Source of the DNA: Streptomyces armeniacus
GTDB lineage: Bacteria; Actinomycetota; Actinomycetes; Streptomycetales; Streptomycetaceae
DNA: 64,000 bases
NCBI RefSeq assembly: GCF_003355155.1
Contig: NZ_CP031320.1
Coordinates: 7,470,301-7,534,300, forward strand
Direction of reading: 5' to 3'
The number at the start of each line of letters is the position of its first letter. Position 1 is the first letter of the stretch. The position numbers and the translations under genes are program-made. Of the stretch, positions 41,895 through 52,854 are shown piece by piece. The notes below the pieces were generated by a model that saw only the letters and a program-made list of their open reading frames with translations, searched no databases and was not told the DNA's origin.

Positions 41895-44138
41895 GTGACA
41901 CCACTCGACCAAGCACTCGACGAAGCACCGGATCAGGAGCTCGAGCAGGAGCTCCGGCGCGAGCGCGCCCACCACGAGGCGTGCCGTGCCGCCCAGGCGG
42001 CCATGGCGGAGGGCGCCCAGGAGCACGTCGTCACCGGCCAGGACGTCTCGGCGTCCGGTGCCGATGCCGAGGTGCTCGGATTCGAGCTGCGCAGCCACGC
42101 CAAGCGGCTGCGCGAGGAGGCCGACCGGCCGCTCTTCTTCGGCCGCCTCGACTTCGGGCACGGAGAGGCGGCGGCTGACCACCGCGGCCAGCGGTACTAC
42201 ATCGGGCGGCGCCGCATAACGGAGGAGGTCGCCGCTCCACCGCTGGTCGTGGACTGGCGCGCACCGGTGTCGCAGGCCTTCTACCAAGCGAGTGCCCGCG
42301 AGCCCCGAGGTGTCGAGATCCGGCGCCGGTTCGGCTGGGCACCGTGGAGCAGCGGCGCCCCGGAGGATCTGACGAGCCTGGAGGACGAACTCCTCACGGC
42401 CGCCCGGCCCTTCGCCCCCGACGGCCGCACCGACCTCGACGGCCGCACCGACCTCGACGGCCGCACCGACCTCGACGTGCGGCCCGGCCCGGACGGGCGG
42501 CCCGACCAGGCAGGGCGCGGGGGAGCAGGTGGCGCGCCCGGCGGCATCCTCGCGAGTGAGATCGAGCGCCCCCGCGTCGGCCCGATGCGGGACATCGCCG
42601 CCACCATCCAGCCGGAGCAGGACGATCTGGTGCGGGCCGCGCTCGACAGCTCCCTGTGTGTGCAGGGCGCCCCCGGCACCGGCAAGACCGCCGTCGGCCT
42701 GCACCGCGCGGCGTATCTCCTCTATACCTATCCGCAACGCATCCAGCGCGCCGGGCTGCTGATCCTCGGCCCGAACCCCGCCTTCCTGTCGTACATCGCT
42801 GATGTCCTGCCGTCTCTCGGCGAGTTCGACGTCCGGCAGTCCACCGTCGACGAGGAGATCGGCCGCCATCCGGTGCGCGCGGTGGACAGCGAGCGGGCGG
42901 CTGCGCTGAAACACGACGCCCGCATGGCCGAGGTGCTCCGCCGCGCGCTGTACGCACGGGTGGGCGGGCAGCGGGACCGGCCGATGCGCCCCGTGGAGGT
43001 GGCCGACGGCTCGTACCGCTGGCGGGTCCCGGTCGACGAGTTGGAGCGCATCGTCGCCGAGGCGCGCGAGGAGGAGCCGCCGTACGCCATCGGCCGCGAG
43101 CGGATACGGGTCAGGGTCGCGGAGGTGCTGCGCGGCCAGGCGGAGCGGCGCGCGGGGCCGCCGGGCGGCCAGTGGCTGCGCCGGGTCCAACGGTCCCGGC
43201 CGGTCTCGGCGTTCGTGGACGCCGTGTGGCCCGGCGTGCAGCCCGAGGAGGTGGTCGCCGCCCTGCTCGGCGATGCCGGTGAGCTGGCCGCCGCGGCCGC
43301 CGGCGTGCTGACGGAGGACGAGCAGCGCGCGCTGCTCTGGCCGAAGGCGCCGCGCTCCTGGCGCAGCGTCCGCTGGTCGGCGGCCGACCTCGTGCTGCTG
43401 GACGAGGTGGCCGGGCTCATGGACCGGCCGGAGGGGTACGGACACGTGGTGGTCGACGAGGCGCAGGACCTCTCGCCGATGCAGTGCCGCGCCATCGCCC
43501 GCCGGTCCGGCTTCGGTTCGCTGACGGTCCTCGGCGACCTGGCCCAGGGCACCACACCCTGGGCGGCCCGGGACTGGCCGGAGCACCTCGCGCACCTCGG
43601 CAGGCCGCGGACGGCCGTGGTGCCGCTGACCACGGGCTTCCGCGTCCCGGCCGCGGTCCTGGAGCTGGCCAACCGGCTGCTCGAGCCGATAGGGGCCGCC
43701 GTGCCGCGGGCACGGTCGCTGCGCCGCGACGGCGAGTTGAGAGTGCGGAGAGTGCCGGATCCGGCGGCGCCCGACCTGGAGGCAGCGACGGTCCAGGCCG
43801 TCCGGACCGCCCTGACCCGCGAGGGCTCGACAGGTGTCATCGCCGCCGACGAGCCGTCGGCGTCCCGGCTGCGCGACGTCCTCGGGGCGGCCGGGATCGA
43901 GACCGGCACGGCCGACGACATGGGCGCCGCCGCCCGGGTCACGGTGCTTCCGGGCACGCTCGCCAAGGGGTTGGAGTACGACCACGTGATCGTGGTCGAG
44001 CCGGCCGCGGTCGTCGACGCGGAGGAGCGCGGCCTGAACAGGCTGTACGTGGTTCTCACCCGCGCCGTCTCCCGCCTCGACGTCCTCCATCACCGCCCGC
44101 TCCCGGCCGCGTTGACCGGCAGCCCCGACCAGCCCTGA
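41895..44138 (+). CDS. HelD-like UvrD/Rep-family helicase (RNA polymerase-recycling type)
   Basis: The product is 747 residues from GTG 41895. An N-terminal helical arm (LDQALDEAPDQELEQELRRER) is followed by YYIGRRRI and VDWRAPVSQAFYQ, typical of HelD proteins. Walker A is GAPGTGKTAVGLHRAAYLL, Walker B HVVVDEAQDLSPMQ, motif III/IV GDLAQGTTPWA, motif V LAKGLEYDHVIVVEPA, and the last motif LYVVLTRAVSRLDV. HelD enzymes remove RNA polymerase from DNA and in some actinobacteria (HelR) protect from rifamycins. The arm domain contains a repeat GRTDLD, three units. Regulation by the divergent TetR is likely. Confidence 0.9.
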   Translation: MTPLDQALDEAPDQELEQELRRERAHHEACRAAQAAMAEGAQEHVVTGQDVSASGADAEVLGFELRSHAKRLREEADRPLFFGRLDFGHGEAAADHRGQRYYIGRRRITEEVAAPPLVVDWRAPVSQAFYQASAREPRGVEIRRRFGWAPWSSGAPEDLTSLEDELLTAARPFAPDGRTDLDGRTDLDGRTDLDVRPGPDGRPDQAGRGGAGGAPGGILASEIERPRVGPMRDIAATIQPEQDDLVRAALDSSLCVQGAPGTGKTAVGLHRAAYLLYTYPQRIQRAGLLILGPNPAFLSYIADVLPSLGEFDVRQSTVDEEIGRHPVRAVDSERAAALKHDARMAEVLRRALYARVGGQRDRPMRPVEVADGSYRWRVPVDELERIVAEAREEEPPYAIGRERIRVRVAEVLRGQAERRAGPPGGQWLRRVQRSRPVSAFVDAVWPGVQPEEVVAALLGDAGELAAAAAGVLTEDEQRALLWPKAPRSWRSVRWSAADLVLLDEVAGLMDRPEGYGHVVVDEAQDLSPMQCRAIARRSGFGSLTVLGDLAQGTTPWAARDWPEHLAHLGRPRTAVVPLTTGFRVPAAVLELANRLLEPIGAAVPRARSLRRDGELRVRRVPDPAAPDLEAATVQAVRTALTREGSTGVIAADEPSASRLRDVLGAAGIETGTADDMGAAARVTVLPGTLAKGLEYDHVIVVEPAAVVDAEERGLNRLYVVLTRAVSRLDVLHHRPLPAALTGSPDQP
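42421..42474. repeat. 18-bp perfect triplicate inside the helicase gene
   Basis: ACGGCCGCACCGACCTCG occurs three times head to tail and encodes DGRTDL units in the linker before the Walker A motif. It keeps frame and probably varies in copy number between strains. Confidence 0.85.
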
Positions 44139-44409
44139 TGACCCGGGTCCCCGCCGCCACACGGCCCGGCTGACCCCTGAGGAGGTGCAGACGACTCAAA
44201 ACCACACCAAACGTGCCACTCCCGCCCCGTCCACCACGGTCGGCCACGGCGGAGCAGGACCGGTGCAGGCGCAGGTCACGGCCGGTCGCGGCTGATCCGC
44301 AACCAGGCCGAGCGCCCCCGGCGTCCCGTACGACGAGAGCTGCGCGGCGAACCGCGCAGCACCACTCGGCGAATTGAGACGGGACCAGACGGACGATGGG
44401 GGCGCGCGG

Positions 44410-45582
44410 ATGAGCGACGAGTACCTGTACACAGAGACGTCGCGGAACCCGTTCGCGTGGCTTGTCCGGCTCGACGACAGAAACCTGCGCATCGGCCTGC
44501 GCTGGATCCCGTTGGACGAGCTCAACTTCCCGGCCATGGCGGACGCTTACCTTCGCGGCGGCTGGCTGGGCGGCGGTGGCTCCGAACGTCCGCTGGCGCA
44601 CCTCGGCGACGCCCGCGGCATCGTGCCGGTGACCCGGATATCCGGCTCGTCGATGATCGTGAAGCCGCGCCGGGCCGCCGATTTCGCGCGGGCGCTGGGC
44701 GAGCTCGCCGTGCTGCGCAGCGGCGGCCCCGAGGCGGTCGGGCGGCTGGCCTCGCAGGCGCGGGCGGTCGGCGTCCCGCTGTGGATCGCGCGGCGCTCCG
44801 CGCACGGTCCGCACGGGCCGGTCACGGTGGCGGTGGACCGGCGCGGGGTGCGGGTGGACGTATGGGCGGAGGGCGCGCCCACGGTGCGTATCCGCGCGCC
44901 TCAGGGTGTGTCCCTGGACCGGAAGAACCAGACCAGGAACCTGGAGATGACGATCGGGGACGAGCCCGCCGCCCTCACGATCGACACCTCCCGGCTGCTG
45001 TCGAAGAACACCGTCACGGTCGCCGCCGCGAACCGCCAGTGGGAGCTGCGGAAGCACGGCAGGCGCGGTTCGCAGCTCGTGCGCGACGGACAGCCGGTTG
45101 CCGTGCTCAAGCGCCCGGACAGGCCGACCGGGCATGTGCCGCTGCTGCCGCTGGCAGACGTGGAGTACGGCAGCACGGACCTCGTGGACGACGTCGTGGC
45201 GCACGCACTGGCGGTGTCGTTCGGACTGGGCGAGAGCACCGGCACCGTCCGCTTCGGCGGCCAGGGCGAGTTGGTGCAGCTCGGTGACCCGGACTTGTGG
45301 GGGCAGCCCTGGTTCACCGGGGTGGGCACCGGAAGTCAGGACTCCGGGCCCGGTGCCGGAGGCGACGGCTGGGGCGGCGGTGACGGCGGCGGGGGAGACA
45401 GCGGCGGTGACTCCGGCGGATACGGCAGCGGACAAGGGGCTCAAGCCGGTACGGGGGAGAGGAAGTGCCGCAGAGAGCGAGGGTTGGTGTCGCGCAGGGA
45501 GAGCAGCACGTACAGGTCGGCGACGTGGAAGTCCGGGTCGTACGCGGGCGGTCCGCACACCTTCGCGCCGAGCCGCAGGTAG
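44410..45582 (+). CDS. Uncharacterised protein with Gly-rich tail
   Basis: The product is up to 390 residues from ATG 44410. The first 300 residues are mainly beta-rich, with [37 protein letters not shown] and [14 protein letters not shown] do not recognise the family. From about 310 there is a Gly/Asp run ([19 protein letters not shown]). After about residue 345 the frame is antisense to a cut acyltransferase, so the true end may lie near 45440. It follows 271 bases (44139-44409) in which I see no gene or clear signal. No membrane helix or signal peptide. Confidence 0.6.
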   Translation: MSDEYLYTETSRNPFAWLVRLDDRNLRIGLRWIPLDELNFPAMADAYLRGGWLGGGGSERPLAHLGDARGIVPVTRISGSSMIVKPRRAADFARALGELAVLRSGGPEAVGRLASQARAVGVPLWIARRSAHGPHGPVTVAVDRRGVRVDVWAEGAPTVRIRAPQGVSLDRKNQTRNLEMTIGDEPAALTIDTSRLLSKNTVTVAAANRQWELRKHGRRGSQLVRDGQPVAVLKRPDRPTGHVPLLPLADVEYGSTDLVDDVVAHALAVSFGLGESTGTVRFGGQGELVQLGDPDLWGQPWFTGVGTGSQDSGPGAGGDGWGGGDGGGGDSGGDSGGYGSGQGAQAGTGERKCRRERGLVSRRESSTYRSATWKSGSYAGGPHTFAPSRR

Positions 45583-45611
45583 CCGCGGAGCAGCGGCGGG
45601 AGGGCGTTCAA
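45441..45611 (-). pseudogene. C-terminal fragment of an OlsB-like acyltransferase
   Basis: About 56 residues ending at a natural stop: [20 protein letters not shown], then [18 protein letters not shown] and [10 protein letters not shown]. This is the C-terminus of the GNAT/hemolysin-type ornithine N-acyltransferase family. It reads in frame out of the NRPS second adenylation domain, which makes no biological sense (adenylation core A1 would join directly to an acyltransferase end). The join near 45611 is therefore artificial. The rest of the gene is missing. Confidence 0.75.
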
Positions 45612-48600
45612 CCACCACGCCAACCGATTCGCCCGCGCGTTCAACTCCCCATACGACACCGCCACACCATCAACACCCACCACCGCCACCGCACCCGGCG
45701 ACGCCACCACACACCCCTCAAACAACCCCGCGACGGACATCTCAGGGGCGGGGTGCACCGGGCCGTGCCAGGCCGTCAGCGCCCGGTCCCGTTCGGTGTC
45801 GCCGAGCACGTCGAGTTCCCGTACGTGCCGGTCGGGGCCTGCGGCGAACTCGTCCAGGACGCGGACGAAGCGTTCGGCGAGCAGTCCGGCCGTCTCCGGG
45901 TGGAACAGCTCGGTGGCGAACTCGAGTTCGCCGCGCATGCCGTTCACCTCGCCCTGCGCGGAGCGCTGTTCGGTGAGGCTGAAGAGGAGGTCGAACCGGG
46001 CCACGCCCGCGTGTACGGGTTCCTCCGCGGCGGCGGGCCCGGCGGCGTCCAGCGCGGACGAGAGCACGTCGCGGTGGTCGGTGTTGTTGAACGCGAGCAT
46101 GACCTGGAACAGCGGGTGCCGGGAGAGCGTGCGTTCGGGGTTCAGCACCTCGACGAGCTGCTCGAAGGGCACGTCCTGGTGCGCGTACGCCTCGAGGTCG
46201 GTCTCGCGCGCACGGGCGATCAGTTCCCGTACGGTGGGGTCGCCCGACAGGTCGGTCCGCAGCACGAGGGTGTTCACGAAGAAGCCGACGAGGTCCTCGA
46301 CGGCGTCATCCGTACGGCCGGCAACCGGGGAGCCGACCGGGATGTCGCTGCCCGCTCCGAGCCGTGAGAGCAGGGCGGACAGCGCCGCGTGGACGACCAT
46401 GAAGACGCTGGCCTGGTTCTCGCGCGCGAGCCGGGTCAGCCGCGCGTGCAGCTCGGGCGGGACGGTGAACACCACCCGCTCCCCGTGGTGCGACGCCACG
46501 GCGGGGCGCGGCCGGTCGGCAGGCAGGGGGAGTTCGCCGGGCAGGTCCGCCAGCTTCGTACGCCAGTAGCCGAGTTGCGGTGCCAGCGCGCCGCGCGCGT
46601 CACCGCTGCCGTCCGAGCGGCCCGTGTCGCCCGTGTCACCCGTGTCGCTGCCGAGCAGCTCGCGTTGCCAGGCGGCGTAGTCGGCGTACTGCACCGGCAG
46701 CGGCGCCCACGACGGCTCGCGGCCCGCGCACCTGTCCGCGTATGCGCTCATCAGGTCCCTGATGAGCAGGGACAGGGACCAGCCGTCGCCCGCGATGTGG
46801 TGCACGACGAGCAGCAGCACGCTCTCGGAGGACGGGAGTCCGAAGAGGGAGCCGCGTACGGGGATCTCGCGCGTCAGGTCGAACGCGTGGCGGCTCGCGG
46901 CCCGCATCCGCGCGGGCAGGCCGTCCTCGTCGCAGGCTTCGGCCGACAGCACCGGCTCGGCGGCGTCCGCGTCCAGCACGCGCTGGTACGGCCCGTCATC
47001 GTCCTCCGCGAACACCGTACGCAGGCTCTCGTGCCGCCGTACGACGTCCGCCAGCGCCCGGTGCAGCAGCCCGTGGTCGACGGGTCCGGTCATCCGCAGC
47101 GCGACCGGGATGTTGTACGTGGGGCTCGGGCCCTCCATGCGGTGCAGGAACCACAGCCGCTGCTGGGCGAACGACAGCTGCGCGCGTGCGGTGCGCGGCG
47201 CCGGGCGCAGGGGCGGCCGTCCGGTACCGGCCTTCGCGGTCAGCGACCCGGCCGCCGCGAGCGCGGCGACGGTCGGCCGCTCGAAGAGGGCCCGTACGGG
47301 CAGTTCCGCGCCCAGGACCGTACGGATGCGGCTCACCAGGCGCGTACCGAGCAGGGAGTGGCCGCCCAGCGCGAAGAAGTCGTCGTCGATGCCGACCCGC
47401 GGCAGGCCGAGCACGTCGGCGAACAGCTCGCACAGCAGCTCCTCCAGCGGGCCGCGCGGCGAGCGGCCGCGCGGCTCGCCCGCGTACCCGGGCGCGGGCA
47501 GCGCGGCGCGGTCGAGCTTGCCGTTCGGGTTGAGCGGCAGCGCGTCCAGCTCGACCACCGCGGACGGCACCATGTGCTCGGGGAGGCGGCGGGCGAGCCG
47601 GTCCCGCAGGGCGCCTGTGCCGGAGCCGGGGGCGGTGCGGTCCGGGGCGGTGTGGTCCGGGGCGCCGTCCGGGACGACGTACGCGACGACGCGCTTGTCG
47701 TCGGCGCGGTCCTCGCGGACCACGACGGCGCACTGCGCGACGCCGGGCTGTCGCGCCACCTCCGCCTCGATCTCGCCGAGCTCGATCCGGAAGCCGCGAA
47801 TCTTCACCTGGTCATCGGTGCGGCCCAGATACTCCAGCCCGCCGTCGTGGCGCCGGCGCACCATGTCCCCCGTGCGGTACATCCGCGTCCCCGCGCGGCC
47901 GTACGGGTCGGCGACGAAGCGCTCGCCCGTCAGCGCGGGCCGCCGCAGATAGCCCCGTGCCAGGCCCGCGCCCGCGAGGTACAGCTCGCCGGGCACGCCT
48001 GCGGGCACCGGACGCAGGCCGGAATCCAGCACGTACGCACGGGTGTTGGCGACCGGCCTGCCGATCGGCGGCGCGCTGTCCGTACGGCCGTCCGCTGTCC
48101 AGTGGGTGGCGTAGACGGTGGCCTCGGTCGGGCCGTAGAAGTTCGCGACGGTGCAGCCGGGGACGCGGGCCAGCACGTCGTTGACGAGGTGCGCGGGCAG
48201 CGCCTCGCCCGCCAGGACGACCGCGGCGAGGTCCAGCCGGTTCCCGGCCGAGGCCAGCAGGTGGCCGAACGCCGACGGCACCGCGCTGACCAGGTGGCCG
48301 GCGCACGCGTCCGGTTCGTCGGCCAGCTCCAGCACGTCGCCCACCAGCCGCAGCGTGCCGCCCGCGACGAGGGGCGCGAACAGCTCGAACACCGACACGT
48401 CGAAGTTGAGGGAGGTCGAGGCGACCGTACGGGCGAGCCGTTCCCGCCCCAGCTCGGACACCGCCCAGTGAGCCAGGTTGCGTACGCCGCGGTGCGGTAC
48501 GACGACGCCCTTCGGGCGGCCCGTCGTACCCGAGGTGTAGATGACGTACGCCGGGTGCTCCGCCGCCGGCGGCTGCCGGCGCTCGCCGTCCGCCGGGTCG

Positions 48601-50435
48601 CCCGCGGGGCAGGCGGCGAGAGCGCGCGCCACGTCCGCGTCGTCCAGCAGCAGCCGTTCGACGTCCACGGCCGGAAGCCCTTCCGCGACGGCGACCGTGG
48701 TCAGCACGAGCGCGGGGCGGGCGTCGTCGAGGAGGTAGCGCACGCGCTCTGGCGGATAGCCCGGGTCGACGGGCAGGTAGCCCGCGCCCGCCTTCCACAC
48801 GCCGAGCAGCGCCGCGAGCAGCGTCTCCGTCCTCGGGAGCGCCACCGCCACCAGCGACTCGGGGCCGATGCCGCGGCCGGTCAGCCAGTGCGCCAGCCGG
48901 TTCGCGCGGGCGTTCAGCTCGCCGTACGACACGCCGCGGCCGTCGCACACGACCGCGACGGCATCCGGCTCGTCCGCCGCACGCTGCTCGAACAGCTCCG
49001 TCACCGAGCCGCCGGGGAAGTCCCGCCGCGTGGCGTTGCACTCCTCCAGGACGTGGTGGCGTTCGTCCTCCGCCAGTACGTCGGCCCGCCCGGCGGGGCG
49101 GTCGGCGGCGGCCGTCACCTGGTCGAGTAGGTGCAGGAAGCGGTCCTGGTGGGCGACGAGTTCGGCGCGGCTGAACAGCCCCGGGTTCCCGGTCAGTTCG
49201 AGCCGGAGGCCGCTTGGCGCGCCGGGCGTGCCGTGCACGTCGAGGAGGAGTTCCCTGACCGGGCCGTTCGACAGCGCGTGGAGGACCGGCGTGCAGCCCG
49301 CGAAGTCGAGGCCGCTGCCCATGTGGGAGCGGATGTTGACCATGACGCCGCTCAACGCGCCGCCGTGCCGGGCCAGTCCGAGATCGCGGTGCACGTCCTC
49401 CAGCCGGCGTCGCTGGTGGCGCAGGGCCGCGCCCAGCCGCGCCGACACCTGCGCGGCCAGATCCGCGAAGCTCATCGCGGGGGTGACGGTCACGCGCAGG
49501 GGCAGCTCGTTCACGCGCATGCCGGGCGTACGGCGGGCGGTGGCGCTCGTACGGCCGGGCACGGGGACGTTGAGGACGACGTCGCGGAGTCCGCTGAGGC
49601 GGTGCACGTACAGCGCGGCCGCGGCGAGCAGGACCGCCGAGGGGCGGGTGCCGGCCGCCTCGGCCACCGCGCCGAGCGCGTCCGTACGCTCCGGGGACAG
49701 CCGCACCTTCCCGCGCAGCGCGCCCTGGGCGAGCGGAGCGGTCCGGCCGGTGACGCCGGTGGTCTCCGGGACGGCGGGGAACTCGCCGAGCCAGTAGTCG
49801 CGGTCGGCCTCGCGCTCGGGGGAACGGGCGTACTCGGCGTCCTCCTCGGCGAGCAGCCGAGCGGACGGGAAGGGCGTCACGTCGCGGGCCCGGTCGTCGG
49901 CCTGACCGCCGTCCTCGTTGCTGACCCGGCCGCCGTCCTCGCCGCGTGCGAGCCGTGAGTAGACCTCGGCCAGGCGGCGCAGGCACAGGTCCTGGCTGTG
50001 GCCGTCCATCGCGATGTGGTGGAAGCGGAAGTACAGGAAGTGCCGGCCGGCGGCCAGCCGGAACAGCACGAAGCGGAAGTGCCCCGGCGCGGTGAGGTCC
50101 ACGGCGGTGCGCAGGTCCGCGTCCATGGCCTCGCGCGCCGCCGTCTCCGGGGCGGCGTGGCCGGTGAGGTCGGTGTGTTCGAGGCCGGCGCCCGCCTCGG
50201 CGTGGACGGTCTCCCAGACGCCGTCGTCGTCCTCGGCGTACGCGGTCCTGAGCGGCTCGGTCTCCGCGACGACCCGGGCGACGGCCTCCCGGAGGGCGGC
50301 GGCGTCGACGTCGCCGCGCAGTTCCACGTAGGCGGCCACGTTGTACAGCGGGCTGGCGGGGTCGAGTTGCTGCGCGACCCATACGCCGAGCTGTGCGGCG
50401 GAGACCGTACGGCGCACCGTCTGACTCTCGGACAC
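45612..50435 (-). CDS. Nonribosomal peptide synthetase, C-A-PCP-C-A (cut in the second A domain)
   Basis: About 1608 residues from GTG 50435, with GGAAGGG 8 bases upstream. Condensation domain 1 is at 7-440 ([11 protein letters not shown], HHxxxDG at 139-145). Adenylation 1 is at 480-985: [57 protein letters not shown] and NPNGKLDR. Carrier domain with [11 protein letters not shown] (Ser 1027). Condensation 2 at 1087-1500 ([11 protein letters not shown]). Adenylation 2 stops after about 60 residues ([18 protein letters not shown]). By hand alignment to GrsA the A1 specificity line is D-V-F-A-V-A-F-V-Y-K, with the Asp of alpha-amino-acid binders; I cannot name the amino acid. A leading C domain means it may load an acyl starter or receive from an upstream enzyme. 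Confidence 0.93.
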
Positions 50436-50598
50436 GGTCCAGCCCTTCCTGCTGTGGCGTGTGTGGCGTGCGTGCTGTTGCGACGTGGACCACCCTGCGG
50501 ACCGCCCGTTGAACGGGCGTTGGTCGCCGCGTTGTGCCGGGACAACGAGCCCGGCGGCGGTCCGGCTCAGCGGCAGTCCGGCTCAGCGGCAGTCCGGC

Positions 50599-52560
50599 TC
50601 AGCGGCGGGCCATGCGGGCGCGGCCCGCGGACCGGCGGGTCTCGCCGGCCAGTGACGCGGCGAAGCTGCGGCAGACCGAGTCCACCTCGAAGTGCCCCGG
50701 CGCGGTGTGCTCGATCAGGTTGACGTCCGCCAGCTCGTCCAGCAGGCGGCCCGCGGCGCCGGCCTGTATGCCGAGGAGGCGCGCGACGGAGTCCGGCTCG
50801 ATGGCACGCGGCCGGTGGCTGCCGAGCAGCCGGAACAGCCGGGCGGGAGCGGGTTCGAGCACGCGGTAGGAGCGGGAGAGCATCGCGTGCAGCCCCGTAC
50901 GGTCCTCGCCGGTGTCGAAGGCCGAGACGGGCGGCGAGTTGCGTACCTCGTTCACGAAGTGGCCGAGCGGCCAGTCCGGGTGCCGGCTCGCGCGTTCGGC
51001 GACGATGCGCAGCGTCAGCGGCAGCCGTTCGCACAGGACGGCCAGCTCCGCCAGCGTGAGGCGTTGCCCGGCGCAGCGGTCCTTGCCGAGCAGTTCCGCC
51101 AGCAGCCGGGCCGCCTCGTCCTTCGTGAACCGCCCGAGCCGCACGCGTGCGGCGCCGTCCCGCGCCACCAGCCCGCGCAGCCCGCTGCGGCTCGTCACCA
51201 GCACGGTCGCCGTGCTGCCCGGCAGCAGCGCGCGCACCTGCTCGGCGCTCACCGCGTTGTCCAGGATGACGAGCACGCGCCGGCCCGCGAGCAGCGTGCG
51301 GAGCAGGGCACTCCGCGCGCTCGTCTCGGCGGGCACCTGCTCCCTGGGCACCCCGGCGCCGAGCAGCAGTACGCGCAGTGCCTGGGACGCTTCGACGGGC
51401 TCGCCGGGGCCGAATCCGTTGAGGTCGATGTGGAGCTGGCCGTCCGGGAAGCACCGGGCGGCCCGGTGTGCCCAGTGCACGGCGAGCGCGGTCTTGCCGA
51501 CGCCGGCCGGGCCGTCGACGAGTACGCAGCGGGAGCCGGCCCGGTCCCGGCGCCCGCCGACGAGCCGGTCCAGTTCGGCGAGTTCGTCGACGCGGCCGGT
51601 GAACGGCACGACGTCGGGCGGCAGTTGCCGCGGCACGGCCAGGTGCGGCGCGGGCGCGCCCGCCGCGTCCCGCGGTGCGGGATCAGGTGCGGCGGGGCGC
51701 GGCGCGGCGGGGTCCGGTGCGGCGGCGTGCGGCGCCTCTTCACCGCCGGGCCGGGCCGCGCCGTCGCCCGTACGGGAAGCGGCACCCGTACGGGCCCCGG
51801 CACCGGCGTCGCGGTCCTCGGCCAGGATGCGTTCGAAGATCTCCTGCACCTGCGTACCGGGCTCGACGCCCAGGTGCTCGTTCATCACCTGGCGGCACTC
51901 CGCGAACCGCGTCAGCACGGCGGCCTGCCGGCCCGCCTTGTGCAGCGCGAGCAGCAGCTGGGCCCAGAACCGCTCCTCCATCGGGTATTCGGCGACCAGC
52001 TCGCCCAGTTCGGGGAGGAGCGCGGTGGACTCGCCGCGCGACAGGGCCAGTTCGTTGCGTCTGTGCAGGGCGTGCAGCCGCTTCTCGTTCAGTACGGGCA
52101 GGACCTCGCGCTGGAGGGAGTCGCAGGCCACGTCGCACAGGGCCGGGCCGCGCCACAGCGCCAGCGCTTCCCCGAGCAGTCCGGCCTCGCGCGTCTCGTC
52201 GGTCTCCGTGCCGGCCCGGCCCACGAGCGCGTGGAACCGGGACAGGTCGACGTTCTCCGGGTCGATGGTGAGGCGGTATCCCAGCTCGCCCGATTCGATG
52301 GCCGAGCCCGCCCCGGCGCTCCCCTCGTCCAGGAGCCGCCGCAGCCGCATCACGTAGCCGCGAATGGTGGTGCGGGCACCGTGCGGGGCCTCCTCTCCCC
52401 ACAGGCGCTCCACCAATTCGTCCGCCGAAGCGCCCCTTTCGGCCCGTACGGCCAGACTGGCCAGCAGGGCACGCTGCTTGCCCGTCGGAATTCGGACAGG
52501 AGCCCCGTCCCTTTCCACTTCGAACGGCCCCAGCATGCGTATGTGAAATCGGCTGTCCAC
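50599..52560 (-). CDS. SARP-type regulator with NB-ARC ATPase (AfsR-like)
   Basis: The product is about 653 residues from GTG 52560. The winged helix opens FHIRMLGPFEVERDGAPVRI and its recognition region ends MRLRRLLDEG (about 90). The BTAD activation domain follows to 245 (FAECRQVMNEHLGVEPGTQVQEI). A Pro/Ala-rich linker (270-325) leads to an NB-ARC ATPase: VLVDGPAGVGKTALAVHWAH (P-loop), RRVLVILDNAV (Walker B), VLVTSRSGL, and a winged helix at about 560-640. Upstream of and codirectional with the NRPS gene, with 164 bp between, it is the likely pathway activator. It lacks the TPR region of full AfsR. Confidence 0.92.
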   Translation of the reverse strand: MDSRFHIRMLGPFEVERDGAPVRIPTGKQRALLASLAVRAERGASADELVERLWGEEAPHGARTTIRGYVMRLRRLLDEGSAGAGSAIESGELGYRLTIDPENVDLSRFHALVGRAGTETDETREAGLLGEALALWRGPALCDVACDSLQREVLPVLNEKRLHALHRRNELALSRGESTALLPELGELVAEYPMEERFWAQLLLALHKAGRQAAVLTRFAECRQVMNEHLGVEPGTQVQEIFERILAEDRDAGAGARTGAASRTGDGAARPGGEEAPHAAAPDPAAPRPAAPDPAPRDAAGAPAPHLAVPRQLPPDVVPFTGRVDELAELDRLVGGRRDRAGSRCVLVDGPAGVGKTALAVHWAHRAARCFPDGQLHIDLNGFGPGEPVEASQALRVLLLGAGVPREQVPAETSARSALLRTLLAGRRVLVILDNAVSAEQVRALLPGSTATVLVTSRSGLRGLVARDGAARVRLGRFTKDEAARLLAELLGKDRCAGQRLTLAELAVLCERLPLTLRIVAERASRHPDWPLGHFVNEVRNSPPVSAFDTGEDRTGLHAMLSRSYRVLEPAPARLFRLLGSHRPRAIEPDSVARLLGIQAGAAGRLLDELADVNLIEHTAPGHFEVDSVCRSFAASLAGETRRSAGRARMARR

Positions 52561-52854
52561 CGGATACCCCCACTCCCGGCTGGTCTTGACCGGGTGCAGC
52601 CCAGACCGTAGAGGGGATCCGCGCGGAGCTGTGTCCTCCGGTCGACGGACGCGGCCGTCCGGACCTGTCCGAAATCTACTGGAGTGTTGCGTAGTAACGT
52701 ATTCAGGCGCATACGCCGAGTCTGCGGGCAGGCACCGTACTGTGATATCCATGCAGCGGCGAGGCCCGTCGCGGGCCTTTCCGGCGAGAACGACCTCCGG
52801 GGCGGGACGGCTGGGCACGTGAGGGTACTGAGGAGATCTCAAGGACGGGCCTCC
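52561..52854. promoter_or_regulatory. Divergent promoter region of SARP regulator and two-component operon
   Basis: 294 bases without a gene. It is less GC-rich than its flanks around 52670-52750. GTAGTAACGTATTCAGG (52692-52708) and GTACTGTGATATCC (52737-52750) could hold -10 boxes. A short hairpin GGCCCG-TCG-CGGGCC plus TTT at 52763-52780 precedes the kinase start. An alternative kinase start is GTG 52819. Confidence 0.4.

Noticed and set aside
45441..50435. NRPS-acyltransferase fusion as a new enzyme architecture
   Set aside because: The A domain is cut at its start, the acyltransferase has only its last 56 residues, and the site fits the spacing of other joins.
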